64,000 nt of DNA, from contig NZ_JASERL010000015.1 of the NCBI RefSeq assembly GCF_030766935.1, positions 124,001 to 188,000 of the forward strand, in the 5' to 3' direction. The position numbers were made by a program, and so were the translations under genes. The DNA is from Streptomyces sp. KL109B. Lineage in GTDB: Bacteria; Actinomycetota; Actinomycetes; Streptomycetales; Streptomycetaceae. Shown here one piece after another: positions 39,991-49,223 of the stretch (the stretch's first letter is position 1; each line of letters starts with the position of its first letter). Under the pieces are notes generated by a model. The model made no database searches. It was given only the letters and a program-made list of their open reading frames with translations, and was not told the origin of the DNA.

Positions 39991-41358
39991 TCAGTCGGCG
40001 AGCGCGCCCATCGGGTCCCACGAGGGCAGCACGATCGGCGGTTCGTCGAGGGCGGCAGCCAGTTCCGGCGGGAGCGCGGAGCGGCGGACGGCGACCTCGA
40101 AGACGTGCTCGCCGAACCACGAGTCGTTCATGGTCCAGAAGCCCTTGTCGGCCTTCTCCTCGCCCCAGCTGTTCTCGACCCGCCAGCGGCGCGGCTCGCC
40201 GTCGACGACGTCGACGCCGGTGAAGAGCATCGCGTGCGTCATCTGGGTCTCGTGGTGGACGAGCCGGTCCGCCTTGTCGAGCGTGAACGGCGCGTCGTAG
40301 ACGGCCTCGTAGTCGAAGAGCGCGGCGTCCCAGATGCCGAGGTCGGCGCGCATCTGCTGGGCGACGTCACAGCCGAACCAGACCGGCTCGCCGTCGACGA
40401 TCGCCTCCATGCTGAGGCGCCTGAGCACGTCGATGTCCGCGTTGAGGTACACCACGGGCGGCGCCTCGACGACGTTGCCGAGGTGCTCGACGGTGAAGGT
40501 GCGGCCGACGGGGCTCGACTCGCGCGGGTCGTGGACCAGACACACGTACTCGTCGAGGGGTATCCGGACGTACGCGGCGGCGAACTCGGCCGGTGTCGTC
40601 CAGCCGTCGCGGTGGAACTCCTGGTCCTTGTCCCGCCACTGCCACAGGAACTTACGCGGCGGTGTGCCGAGGTGGATGCTGAGCACGCGGTGGACGGCGC
40701 CGAGCACCTCCGCCTTGCGGGCGCGCTGCGCCTCCACGCCATCGGCCACCGCGCCACGCAGGTCACGGGCGCCCTGCCGGAGCAGGCTCATCAGGGCGCG
40801 GTTCATCGACCCGGTCGACGAGGAGCTCTCGGTCTCCGGCATCGCCGACTTGGGTACGAGGCCGTGCTTGGCGACGAGCGCCACGAACATGTTCCACTGC
40901 CCGCCGTCGCTGATCGGGTCGGCGAGCAGGCCCGCCACCGTACGGTCGTCGACGGGGCGGTCGGAGGTGTCGATGACGCTCTCGAGGAAGTAGTTGGCGC
41001 GCTCGAACTTGTCCCACCACAGGACGTAGTTCTGGGAGAACTCGAAGTCCTTCACGCCGAGCTTCTCCGCCGCGCCGACGCGCAGCAGATTGAGTCCGGC
41101 GAACATCCAACAGCGGCCGCTGCGCTTCTGGTTGGTGACCTTCCAGTCGTCCAGGTGGTGCGAGACCGAGTGGTCGACGGCGGTGACGATCCGGCGGTCG
41201 AGGGCGATGTCGTCCACCGGCGTCTGCGTCACGGCGTTCTGCATCAGCCGGTTGGCGGGGCGGGCGGCGAACTCCTTCTCGTAGACGTCGAGTTGCGCCG
41301 GAGTGAGGCTGCGGTCGCCGTCGACCGCGAGGGCCGTCGATTCAATGGAGTCCGTCAC
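39991..41358 (-). CDS. pepC: Aminopeptidase C / bleomycin hydrolase family peptidase
   Basis: The product is 455 residues from GTG 41358. The papain-like catalytic triad is visible: Cys in NQKRSGRCWMFAGLNLLR, His in TQMTHAMLFTGV and Asn in VENSWGEEK. Bleomycin-hydrolase-type enzymes are cytosolic hexameric aminopeptidases; there is no signal peptide here. The stop lies 3 bases from the convergent catC stop. It is not part of the auxin pathway. Confidence 0.88.
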   Translation of the reverse strand: MTDSIESTALAVDGDRSLTPAQLDVYEKEFAARPANRLMQNAVTQTPVDDIALDRRIVTAVDHSVSHHLDDWKVTNQKRSGRCWMFAGLNLLRVGAAEKLGVKDFEFSQNYVLWWDKFERANYFLESVIDTSDRPVDDRTVAGLLADPISDGGQWNMFVALVAKHGLVPKSAMPETESSSSTGSMNRALMSLLRQGARDLRGAVADGVEAQRARKAEVLGAVHRVLSIHLGTPPRKFLWQWRDKDQEFHRDGWTTPAEFAAAYVRIPLDEYVCLVHDPRESSPVGRTFTVEHLGNVVEAPPVVYLNADIDVLRRLSMEAIVDGEPVWFGCDVAQQMRADLGIWDAALFDYEAVYDAPFTLDKADRLVHHETQMTHAMLFTGVDVVDGEPRRWRVENSWGEEKADKGFWTMNDSWFGEHVFEVAVRRSALPPELAAALDEPPIVLPSWDPMGALAD

Positions 41359-41413
41359 AGTATCCGCTTCCCATCCACACGTCGGCCCGTATTTCCCTCA
41401 CGGTCGCACGGCC

Positions 41414-41441
41414 GTTCTAGCGTGGTCAACGGAGTTGTCAG
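41414..41441 (-). promoter_or_regulatory. Candidate promoter of the C1 peptidase gene
   Basis: On the minus strand CTGACA (41441-41436) and TAGAAC (41419-41414) are spaced by 16 bases and precede GTG 41358 by 55 bases. The -35 touches the end of the upstream VOC gene. It is a good match to a housekeeping sigma promoter by eye. Confidence 0.4.
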
Positions 41442-41833
41442 GCCTCCGCGCCCTCCATGTCCTGCGGATACCAACGGAGTTCGACGGTGTTCCCGTCCGG
41501 GTCCTTGACGTACACGGACTGCGCCTGACCCCGCGCGCCCCAGCGCGGAACGGGCCCCTCCAGGACGTCGAAGTCACCCGAGTCGATGACCTCCTGCCAG
41601 TCCAGGGGATCGACGACGAGACAGAGGTGGTCGACGTTGGACTCGGCGCGCGGCGCGGCGAACAGGTCGATGACCGTGCTGTCGTCGATGCGCACGGACG
41701 GGAACGGCACCTCCCCTGCCCGCCACCGCTCCACCCGCTCGGGCGCGAGGCCCAGGCGTCCCGTGTAGAACTCCAGCGACTTCTCGATGTCGGCCACGTT
41801 CAGCACCACGTGGTCGAGAGCTTTGACGCGCAT
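41438..41833 (-). CDS. VOC-family (glyoxalase/extradiol dioxygenase fold) protein
   Basis: The product is 131 residues from ATG 41833, which follows GGAG by 9 bases; an upstream extension is rejected. One VOC domain is present with a likely metal triad: His in KALDHVVLNV, His in NVDHLCLVVD and Glu in GNTVELRWYP. Members range from glyoxalases to resistance proteins and ring-cleavage enzymes. Its proximity to the cat genes is suggestive but not proof of a role there. Confidence 0.8.
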   Translation of the reverse strand: MRVKALDHVVLNVADIEKSLEFYTGRLGLAPERVERWRAGEVPFPSVRIDDSTVIDLFAAPRAESNVDHLCLVVDPLDWQEVIDSGDFDVLEGPVPRWGARGQAQSVYVKDPDGNTVELRWYPQDMEGAEA

Positions 41834-41879
41834 GGGCCGATTCTCCGCCCGCCCGTCCAGCGTGTACACCCCCTCGCAA

Positions 41880-41960
41880 ATGTACGGACACTCGGAGCCA
41901 GAACCCCCTGGGTCACTTGAACGCCAGGGGGAACTCGCCTTAGGTTAGATGTACGTACAT
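41880..41960 (+). promoter_or_regulatory. Promoter and palindromic operators of the sulfide-oxidation operon
   Basis: TTGAAC (41917-41922) and TTAGGT (41940-41945), spaced by 17 bases, form a likely promoter. Immediately downstream is a perfect 12-bp palindrome ATGTACGTACAT (41949-41960). A second copy matching 10 of 12 bases (ATGTACGGACAC) begins at 41880. The layout suggests a repressor blocking at the transcription start, perhaps an ArsR- or TetR-type sulfide sensor encoded elsewhere. Confidence 0.55.
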
Positions 41961-41980
41961 TATCGGGAGGGATTGCCTTG

Positions 41981-43183
41981 GTGACCAAGCAGCACCACCG
42001 GACAGTGATCGTCGGAGGCGGCTCGGCCGGTGTCTCGGTCGCGGCCCGGCTGCGGCGCGCGGGCGAGCGGGACGTCGCGGTCCTCGACCCGAGCGAGCGG
42101 CACTACTACCAGCCGCTGTGGACGCTGGTCGGTGGCGGCCGGGCACCGCTCAAGGAGAGCGTGCGCCCGCAGAGGTCCGTGATGCCGAAGGGGGTGCGCT
42201 GGATCCGGCGCGCCGCGGTCGCCGTGGACCCGGAGGCCCAGGAGGTGACCCTGGACGACGGCGGTGTCGTGAGCTACGACCACCTCGTGGTGTGCGCGGG
42301 CATCCAGCTGGACTGGGACGGCGTGCCGGGCCTGGAGGTCTCCGCGCTCGGCGAGAACGGCCTGTCCAGCAACTACCTGCCGCACACCGCGCCCGCGACC
42401 TGGCGTTTCATCCGCGAGACCCGCTCCGGCAGCGCCGTCTTCAGCATGCCGCCGGGGCCCATCAAGTGCGGCGGCGCCCCGCAGAAGATCGCCTACCTCG
42501 CCGCCGATTACTGGCGTCAGCAGGGTGTGCTCGGCCGCATCGACGTGCACCTCGTCATCCCCACGGACGCGATCTTCGGCGTCCCGGAGTTCGCTCAGGT
42601 CCTTGAAGGCGTGGCCCGCCGGTACGGCATCCACGTCCACTACGGCAGCGAGGTCACCGAGGTGCGCCCCGAGTCCCGCGAGCTCGTCGTCACCGACCAC
42701 GGCACTGGCGAGAAGACGACGCTGCCGTACGACATGGCGCACCTCGTGCCGCCGCAGAGCGCCCCGGACTGGCTCAAGCGGAGCCCGCTCGCCGACGCCG
42801 ACAACCCGGCCGGCTACGTCGAGATCGACAAGCACACCCTGCGGCACACCCGGTACCCGAATGTCTGGGCCCTCGGTGACGCCGGGTCCTCGCCGAACTC
42901 CAAGACCGGCGCGGCCGTGCGCAAGCAGGCGCCCGTGGTCGTCGAGAACCTGCTCGCGACGATGAACGGCCGGGAGCCCACCGCCACCTACGGCGGCTAC
43001 TCCTCGTGCCCGCTGACCACGGCCCGTAACAAGATGCTGCTCGCCGAGTTCGACTACAGCGGGCGGCCCACGCCGTCGATCCCGCTGATCGACACCGTCC
43101 GCGAGCGCACGGACATGTGGTACCTCAAGCGGCACGGACTGCCGTTCCTGTACTGGAACCTCATGCTGCGCGGCCTCGCGTAA
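41981..43183 (+). CDS. Sulfide:quinone oxidoreductase-like flavoprotein
   Basis: The product is 400 residues from GTG 41981 (GGGAGGG upstream; TTG 41978 is an alternative). The FAD motif is TVIVGGGSAGVSVAARLRRA, and redox-type cysteines occur in PGPIKCGGAPQK and GGYSSCPLTT. The C-terminal region (YNEFDY-like LLAEFDYSGRPTPSIPL) resembles mitochondrial-type SQR. It would oxidise sulfide to a persulfide and pass electrons to quinone at the membrane. It is the first gene of an operon with a persulfide dioxygenase. Confidence 0.85.
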   Translation: MTKQHHRTVIVGGGSAGVSVAARLRRAGERDVAVLDPSERHYYQPLWTLVGGGRAPLKESVRPQRSVMPKGVRWIRRAAVAVDPEAQEVTLDDGGVVSYDHLVVCAGIQLDWDGVPGLEVSALGENGLSSNYLPHTAPATWRFIRETRSGSAVFSMPPGPIKCGGAPQKIAYLAADYWRQQGVLGRIDVHLVIPTDAIFGVPEFAQVLEGVARRYGIHVHYGSEVTEVRPESRELVVTDHGTGEKTTLPYDMAHLVPPQSAPDWLKRSPLADADNPAGYVEIDKHTLRHTRYPNVWALGDAGSSPNSKTGAAVRKQAPVVVENLLATMNGREPTATYGGYSSCPLTTARNKMLLAEFDYSGRPTPSIPLIDTVRERTDMWYLKRHGLPFLYWNLMLRGLA

Positions 43184-43236
43184 TCCCCGCACACCTTCCT
43201 GCCCCCTGCTCCCCCCCCCTGTTCAAGGAGTCCGTC

Positions 43237-44670
43237 ATGCCCGACGACCCCGTCACCGACGACCCGGTCACCGGCCCGCTGATATTCGAGCGATTCTACC
43301 TCGACTGCCTCTCGCACGCCTCGTACCTCATCGGCGACCGCACCACGGGCCGCGCCGTCGTCGTCGACCCGCAGCGCGACGTCAACGAGTACCTCGCCGC
43401 CGCGACACACCACGGCCTCACCATCGAGCGCGTCGTCGAGACCCATGTCCACGCCGACTTCCTCTCCGGCCACCTGGAACTCGCCGAGCGCACCGGCGCC
43501 CGGATCTCCTACGGGTCCGCCGCCGACGTCGACTTCGACACCGACCCCCTCGACGACGGCGCGCACATCGGCCTCGGCTCGGTCGACCTCCAGATCGTGC
43601 ACACACCGGGACACACCATGGAGTCGGTGTGCGTCGTCGTGCGCGAGCACCCGGACGACGACATCCCCTACGGCGTCCTCACCGGTGACACCCTGTTCAT
43701 CGGCGACGTGGGCCGCCCCGACCTGCTGAGCGCGCGCGGCCGGTCCGCCGAGGAGATGGCCCGCGCCCTCTACCGCTCCACCCGCGAGCGGCTGCTCCCC
43801 CTCCCCGACGCGACCCGCGTCTTCCCGGCGCACGGGGCGGGCTCGGCCTGCGGCAAGAACCTGTCGAGCGAGCCGAGTTCCACGATCGGCGCCCAGCGCC
43901 GCGAGAACTACGCCCTCGCCGACATGTCCGAGGACGCGTTCGTCGAGGTGGTGACCGCGGGCCAGCCCGCCGCGCCCGCCTACTTCCCGTACACCTCGGC
44001 GCGCAACCGCGAGGCCCGCCCGGTGCTCGACGAGGACGCCCCCGTGCCGACGCTCCCCCTCGACGCCGCGCTGGCCGCCGTGGCGGACGGCGCGCTCGTC
44101 CTCGACACCCGGGCCCCCGACCCCTTCGCCGCCGCCCACCTGCCCGGAGCGGTCAACGTGCCGCTCGGCGGCCGGTTCGCCGAGCTGTGCGGCGAGGTGC
44201 TCCCGGCCGGGGCCGACCTCGTCCTGTGCGGGGACCCGGCCGCCGCGCGCGAGGCCCGCAACCGGCTCGCCCGCATCGGCTACGACCGCGTACTGGGCGC
44301 GCTGCCCGCCGAGGTCGACGCCCTCGGCGCCGAGCACCTGACGTCGGTGGCGCGCGTGGAGCCCGACGCGCTCGCCGACACCCTCGGGGACGGCGCCACC
44401 GTGCTCGACGTGCGCGGCCCCGGCGAGATCGAGGACACCGGCACCGTGCCCGGCGCCCGCACCATCCCGCTGCCCGAACTCGTCGCGCGCGTCGACGAGT
44501 TGACGCCCGAGCGGCCGCTCGTCGTGCTGTGCGCCAGCGGCAACCGCTCGTCCGTCGCCGCGTCCGTGCTGCGGGCCCGCGGCTTCGACGCCGACGATCT
44601 GCGCGGCGGTTTCGCCGCCTGGCACGGCCCGGTAGAGCACCGGGCCGGCGAGGGCGGCGTCCCCGCGTGA
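43237..44670 (+). CDS. Persulfide dioxygenase-rhodanese fusion protein
   Basis: The product is 477 residues from ATG 43237 with AAGGAG upstream. The N-terminal metallo-beta-lactamase domain has ETHVHADFLSGHLEL with His70, His72 and Asp74, then HTPGHTMESV and GDTLFIGDVGRPDL, as in ETHE1-like persulfide dioxygenases. Two rhodanese domains follow (about 265-365 and 370-470); the second has the active loop VVLCASGNRSS, the first a divergent LVLCGDPAA. It would convert glutathione- or mycothiol-type persulfide to sulfite and thiosulfate. It sits between SQR and a sulfite exporter-like gene. Confidence 0.88.
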   Translation: MPDDPVTDDPVTGPLIFERFYLDCLSHASYLIGDRTTGRAVVVDPQRDVNEYLAAATHHGLTIERVVETHVHADFLSGHLELAERTGARISYGSAADVDFDTDPLDDGAHIGLGSVDLQIVHTPGHTMESVCVVVREHPDDDIPYGVLTGDTLFIGDVGRPDLLSARGRSAEEMARALYRSTRERLLPLPDATRVFPAHGAGSACGKNLSSEPSSTIGAQRRENYALADMSEDAFVEVVTAGQPAAPAYFPYTSARNREARPVLDEDAPVPTLPLDAALAAVADGALVLDTRAPDPFAAAHLPGAVNVPLGGRFAELCGEVLPAGADLVLCGDPAAAREARNRLARIGYDRVLGALPAEVDALGAEHLTSVARVEPDALADTLGDGATVLDVRGPGEIEDTGTVPGARTIPLPELVARVDELTPERPLVVLCASGNRSSVAASVLRARGFDADDLRGGFAAWHGPVEHRAGEGGVPA

Positions 44671-45527
44671 GCGTCGTGATCCTCGCCGTGCTGTGCGGCG
44701 CCGTCGTCGGCCTGGCCCTCGGGGGCCTCGGCGGCGGTGGCGGCGTGCTCGCGGTACCGGCCCTGGTGTACGTCCTTGGTGTGTCGCCCGCCGACGCGGG
44801 CACCGCCAGCCTGGTCATCGTCACCGCGACCTCCGCCACGGCCCTCGCCCGGCACGCGGGCACCGGAAACATCCGCTGGCGCACCGGCCTGCTGTTCGCG
44901 GCGGTCGGCGTCGTCCCGACCGTCGCGGCGTCCGTGCTCGCGCACCGCCTCCCGCAGCCCCTGCTGACCTCGGCGTTCGCGGTGCTCGCGGCGGTGGCGG
45001 CCGTCGTGATGCTGCGCGGCACCCGGGCCCGCGCCGCCGCGCCGCCCGCGAAGGCGCGGGTGGCGACGGTCCCCGCCGGGCCCGGCCCCGGCGACGTACC
45101 CGATGAGGTGGCCCCCGACGCACCCACCGGCGTACCTGGAGACGTACGGACTCAGCGAGCGGGTCCCGTGCGGACCGCCGGGGCCGGGGCGGGGCTCGGC
45201 GCGGTGACCGGTCTGCTGGGGGTGGGCGGCGGCTTCCTGGCGGTCCCCACCCTGGTGTCGGTGCTGCGCCTGCCGATGCGGATGGCCGTCGGCACCAGCC
45301 TCGTCGTCACACTCCTCAACTCGCTCGTCTCCCTCACCACCCGCCTGAGCACCGAGGGCATCTCCGTCGACCCGAAGGTGCTCGGACCGTTCGTCGGCGC
45401 CGCCGTCCTCGGCGCGTGGGACGGCAAGCGGCTCGCGGGCAAGCTGTCCGGCCGGGCCTTGCAGCGCACGTTCGCGATCATGCTGCTCGCGACGGCGGCG
45501 TTCATGCTGATCGACGCCGCGGTGTGA
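44667..45527 (+). CDS. TauE/SafE-family membrane exporter
   Basis: The product is 286 residues from GTG 44667, overlapping the preceding stop (GTGA). There are about eight membrane segments in two halves, each with a glycine-rich signature (LALGGLGGGGGVLAVPALVY; GLLGVGGGFLAVPTLVSV), separated by a Pro/Ala-rich loop. TauE/SafE proteins move sulfite or organosulfonates; here it probably exports sulfite made by the upstream enzymes. Confidence 0.87.
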   Translation: MSVVILAVLCGAVVGLALGGLGGGGGVLAVPALVYVLGVSPADAGTASLVIVTATSATALARHAGTGNIRWRTGLLFAAVGVVPTVAASVLAHRLPQPLLTSAFAVLAAVAAVVMLRGTRARAAAPPAKARVATVPAGPGPGDVPDEVAPDAPTGVPGDVRTQRAGPVRTAGAGAGLGAVTGLLGVGGGFLAVPTLVSVLRLPMRMAVGTSLVVTLLNSLVSLTTRLSTEGISVDPKVLGPFVGAAVLGAWDGKRLAGKLSGRALQRTFAIMLLATAAFMLIDAAV

Positions 45528-45567
45528 TCCCGTGGAGCCGGTCCGGAGGTTTGCGCCGCCCCCGCAA

Positions 45568-46377
45568 ATGAACGAGCATGCATCCGTGCCCACCAGCAGC
45601 TCCCAGTCAGGCCCCCGTCCGCTCACCCGGTCCGCGGGCAAGCCGCTGTGGTCGCAGCTCCGCGCCGACCTGCTGCGCCGCCTTGAGGACGGCGAGTTCC
45701 GCGATGTCTTCCCCGGCGAGCACGATCTCGTCGCCGAGTACCGGGTGAGCCGGCACACGGTCCGCGAGGCGCTGCGCACGCTGCGCGCGGAGGGGCTTGT
45801 CACGGCGCAGCGGGGCCGGGTGTCCCGGTTCGCGGCGAGCCGGCCACTGGAGCAGAAGGTGGGCGAGGCGTACAGCCTGTTCCGCTCCGTCGAGGACGTC
45901 GGCGCCGTGCAGCGCAGCGTGGTCCGCCGCCTCGACGAGCGCGCGGACGGTGTCATCGCGGCGCGCCTCGGCCTGGAGGAGTCCACTCCCCTCTTCCACC
46001 TCGAACGCCTCCGCCTCGCCGACGGGGAGCCCCTCGCGGTCGACCGGGCCTGGCTGCCCGCGGACATCGCCCGCCCGCTGCTCTCCGTCGACTTCACGCA
46101 CACCGCGCTCTACGACGAGTTGGAGCGGCACTGTCGTACGCACATCAGTGGCGGCTGGGAGCGCATTCGCGCCGTCGTGCCCACGCGCGCGGAGCGCAAG
46201 CTGCTCGACTGCCCTGAGTCCACCGCCCTGTTCGCGATCGACCGCCTCGGCCACGACAACACGGGGCGCCAGGTCGAGTGGCGTCAGACCCTGGTGCGCG
46301 CGGACCGCTTCGCCGTCGCCGCCGCGTTCTCCGCCGACGACGGCTACCGTCTGGGCGCGCCCGTCCCCACGCCGTGA
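45568..46377 (+). CDS. GntR-family regulator, HutC/UTRA subfamily
   Basis: The product is 269 residues from ATG 45568, the start being uncertain (GTG 45532 and GTG 45586 are in frame and none has a good ribosome binding site). The HTH is WSQLRADLLRRLEDGEFRDV, then EYRVSRHTVREALRTLRAEG. The C-terminal UTRA domain has TPLFHLERLRLADGEPLAVD. UTRA domains bind small metabolites such as sugar phosphates or amino acids. It follows the sulfide operon by 40 bases on the same strand, so it could be co-transcribed. Confidence 0.83.
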   Translation: MNEHASVPTSSSQSGPRPLTRSAGKPLWSQLRADLLRRLEDGEFRDVFPGEHDLVAEYRVSRHTVREALRTLRAEGLVTAQRGRVSRFAASRPLEQKVGEAYSLFRSVEDVGAVQRSVVRRLDERADGVIAARLGLEESTPLFHLERLRLADGEPLAVDRAWLPADIARPLLSVDFTHTALYDELERHCRTHISGGWERIRAVVPTRAERKLLDCPESTALFAIDRLGHDNTGRQVEWRQTLVRADRFAVAAAFSADDGYRLGAPVPTP

Positions 46378-46390
46378 GCGGCGCGGCAGG

Positions 46391-47173
46391 TCACAGCCGC
46401 CGCGCGCGCAACACCCCCGTCCGCATGGGCAGTCCGAACACACCGTGAGCGGTCTCCGGCGTGCCCGCGAGGAATTCCCGGATCCGCCCGGTGACGGCTT
46501 CCCGCTCCTCCCCCGTCATGACCAGCATCCCGGCGCGCGTCGCCAGGGTCTCGACGAGCGAGTCCGCGGTACGCCGCTGCTCGTGCGGGAACTCGGCCCG
46601 CTCCGCCGCCCCGAACCGCACGTCCCCACCTGTCTTCGGCAGATGCATGTCTTCGGTGGCGGCCCGCCAGGCGGCAGGCGTGTCGCGCGGCCCGACGACC
46701 GCGCTGCCTGCCACCCGCGCGAGCCCGGCGACCCACTCGACCTCGTCGTCCATGAGATTCCACAGCCCGGCCAGTACGCCGCCGGGCGCGAGCACCCTGG
46801 CGATCTCCGGCCCCGCGACGGCCATGTCGAACCAGTGCATGGCGTTGCCCGCGACGACGGCGTCAACTGCCCCGTCCGGCAAGGGAATCGCCTCGGCGCT
46901 GCCCTCCAACGCGCGCACCCCGGGCAGCGCGGCGGCCCGCAGCTCCCCCAGCATCTCCGCGTCGGGCTCGACGGCGACGACCTCGGCCCCCAGGGCACCC
47001 AGGGTCGCGGTCAGCTTCCCGGTTCCGGCACCGAGGTCGAGCACCCGCCGCCCGGGAGCCGGTTGGAGCGCCCAACGCACGGCGTCCTGCGTGTAGTTGG
47101 GCCTGTGCTCGGCGTACGCGGCCGCAGCCGCCCCGAACGATGACGCGTGCCGCACCCGCTCGTCGTGATCCAC
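46391..47173 (-). CDS. Class I SAM-dependent methyltransferase
   Basis: The product is 260 residues from GTG 47173. Motif I is VLDLGAGTGKLTATLGALGA, the acidic strand-2 end is VVAVEPDAEM, and AGNAMHWFDM marks the UbiE/type-11 pattern seen in many actinobacterial methyltransferases. The substrate is unknown. It converges on the GntR gene. Confidence 0.82.
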   Translation of the reverse strand: MDHDERVRHASSFGAAAAAYAEHRPNYTQDAVRWALQPAPGRRVLDLGAGTGKLTATLGALGAEVVAVEPDAEMLGELRAAALPGVRALEGSAEAIPLPDGAVDAVVAGNAMHWFDMAVAGPEIARVLAPGGVLAGLWNLMDDEVEWVAGLARVAGSAVVGPRDTPAAWRAATEDMHLPKTGGDVRFGAAERAEFPHEQRRTADSLVETLATRAGMLVMTGEEREAVTGRIREFLAGTPETAHGVFGLPMRTGVLRARRL

Positions 47174-47196
47174 GCGGTCACCGTACAGCGCGGCCG

Positions 47197-48244
47197 TTAC
47201 CCAAGTCCCTTGTCCTGTGGGAGTGGTGGCGGGGTCCAGTCGTGGTGCCGGAGGATCATGCGTACGGCGGTGCCCGAGGGTGTCAGGCGCATCGCCGTGT
47301 TGCGCAGCGCGACGGGCAGCGGGTGTGCGAGCCGGTGCCCCATGCGTCCGGCCTGGCGGGCGGCGCGGGCGACGGCCTGGCTACGGGGGCGGCGTTCGGC
47401 GTCGTACCGGGCGAGCGCGGCGTCGACGGTGGGTTCGGAGCCGAGGGCGGCGGCCAGCGTCACCGCGTCCTCCAGCGCCTGGCAGGCCCCCTGCCCCAGG
47501 TTCGGTGTCATCGCGTGGGCCGCGTCACCGAGCAGCGCGATCCGGCCGACGGCGTACGAAGTCAGCGGCGTACGCAGTTCGTTGACGTCGTGGTGCAGTA
47601 CGGCGTCGGGGTGGGTCGCGTCGAGCAGGGCGGGGATGGGGGCGTGCCAGGTGCCGAAGCGTCGGCGCAGTTCGGCGAGCGGGTCGGCGAAGCGGGTGGC
47701 CGCCGGGAGGTTGAGGACCGCGTGCCACTCGGCGCGCCCGTCGGGGAAGGCGATGTGCCCGAATTCGGCGCCGTGCCCCCAGGTCAGCTCGAAGTCGGTG
47801 CGCAGGTCGAGCGGCCGCTCGGTGATGGCGCGCAGGACGGAGGATCCGCTGTGGACAGGTCCGGGACGAGAGGGGAACAGGCTGCCGCGGACCCGGCTGC
47901 CGACCCCGTCGGCGGCCACGACCAGATCGGCGTTCATCGAGGTGTCACCGCAGTCGACCCGAACGGTTCCGGGCCCGAGCTGCCGGACAGGACCGGCCTC
48001 GCGCCCCACCAGCAGCGCCTCCGCGGGCAGTGCCGCGCGCAGCAGCCGGTGCAGGGTGGCGCGCTCGATCCCCATGATGGGCGCGCCGACCGCCCGCTCC
48101 AGCGCGGCGCCGTCCATCCGGGCCAGCCAACTCCCGCCGGGCGTACGGGTGCCACCGGTGTACTGCCCGCGCGACGCGGCGCAGCCCGATGGCGGCGGCC
48201 AGCCCGCCGATGCCACCTCCCACGACCACCGCGACGCTTCCCAT
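47197..48244 (-). pseudogene. FAD-dependent monooxygenase (UbiH/PHBH type) with internal deletion and frameshift
   Basis: ATG 48244 has a GGAGGGGG ribosome binding site and starts the expected FAD fold (GSVAVVVGGGIGGLAAAIGL, then RRV). The homologous reading then continues in another frame from about 48180 (QYTGGTRTPGGSWLARMDG) to the stop at 47197, with intact later motifs (GADGVGS-like VVAADGVGSRVRG; LLGDAAHAMTPNLGQGACQA). About 45 residues that normally lie between, including the acidic residue binding FAD ribose, are absent. A deletion of non-triplet length explains both observations. The product should be inactive unless the sequence itself is wrong. Confidence 0.7.
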
Positions 48245-48360
48245 GGCGCCCCCTCCGCGACACTTGCCACACCGGTAAAGGGCCATGACAGCAGAGTGCA
48301 CGGAACCGGCTCGACGCACCCCCCCCTCGTGGCCCGCCGCGCGGGAACTGCCGTCAACCC

Positions 48361-49200
48361 TCACACCGGGTTGAAGTCCACGGGGATCTCCTCGCCGCGC
48401 ATGTCGTCCAGGGTGAGCACGTGGGCGGGCGGGGCGAAGGGGTGCTGGGAGGTGGCCTCGCCGTGCTGGATGCTCAGGAGTTCGCCCGGGTCCAGGAGGC
48501 GCCAGTCGGGGTCGTCGTCGAGGCGCTGGCTGGCGATCACCCAGGCCGGGACGTTGCCCTCGGCGGTCTGCTCGGTGGCTCCGCGCGTCCCGCTGGCGAA
48601 GCCGCCGCCGTCCGGGGACAGCACCCACAGTTCGCAGCTGTCCGGGTAGCGCAGGGCCCAGAGGCGGTCGGGTTCGGCGAGCACGAAGTTGAGGGAGTAG
48701 ACGGGGAGTTCGGCCGCGATGCGGGTGATCGCGGCGATGATGCCCTCCCCCGTGTCGCCGGTGCGGCGGATCTCCGCGGAGATGAGCGCGAAGATCAGCT
48801 CGGAGTCGGTGTCTCCCTCGACGTGTGCCCGGTCGACGTCGCTCAGCCACCCGTCGAGGGTCTCGGCGCCGCGCAGGCAGCCGTTGTGGGCGAACAGCCG
48901 GTCGTTGATGTCGAAGGGGTGGGTGTTGTGGACGTCGACCTCGCCCGCGGTCGCGTATCTGATGTGGCTGACGATGGTGTGCGACACGACGTTGCGGGCC
49001 TGCGCGATGAAGTCCTCGTTCTCGAAGGCGGCGACGCCGGAGCGGTCGCGTACCGGCTCATTGCCGAGCGAGAACCAGCCGAGGCCCGTCCCGTCGGGCT
49101 GTCGGGTGCTCTGCTGGGCGAAGTTGGTCAGCGAGTCGAGCAGCCAGTGGGATGCCTGGACGCGCGGGCCGCCGGTGGTCAGGGCGAAGAGTCGACACAT
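48361..49200 (-). CDS. Class II glutamine amidotransferase (YafJ/EgtC type)
   Basis: The product is 279 residues. ATG 49200 follows AAGGAG. Cys2 (MCRLFALTT) becomes the N-terminal nucleophile after Met removal, and the GATase II core is visible (QPDGTGLGWFSLGN; HIRYATAGEVDVHNTHPFD; FAHNGCLRG; DTDSELIFALI). Such enzymes hydrolyse glutamine or gamma-glutamyl amides. It follows the glutamine-synthetase-like gene by 23 bases, so a gamma-glutamyl intermediate made by that ligase may be its substrate. Confidence 0.87.
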   Translation of the reverse strand: MCRLFALTTGGPRVQASHWLLDSLTNFAQQSTRQPDGTGLGWFSLGNEPVRDRSGVAAFENEDFIAQARNVVSHTIVSHIRYATAGEVDVHNTHPFDINDRLFAHNGCLRGAETLDGWLSDVDRAHVEGDTDSELIFALISAEIRRTGDTGEGIIAAITRIAAELPVYSLNFVLAEPDRLWALRYPDSCELWVLSPDGGGFASGTRGATEQTAEGNVPAWVIASQRLDDDPDWRLLDPGELLSIQHGEATSQHPFAPPAHVLTLDDMRGEEIPVDFNPV

Positions 49201-49223
49201 GTGAGCGCACTCCTTGGGGGGGG

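Noticed and set aside
43201..43236. Run of nine cytosines as a phase-variation tract
   Set aside because: It is between genes, upstream of the ribosome binding site, and does not touch a coding frame or an evident promoter.
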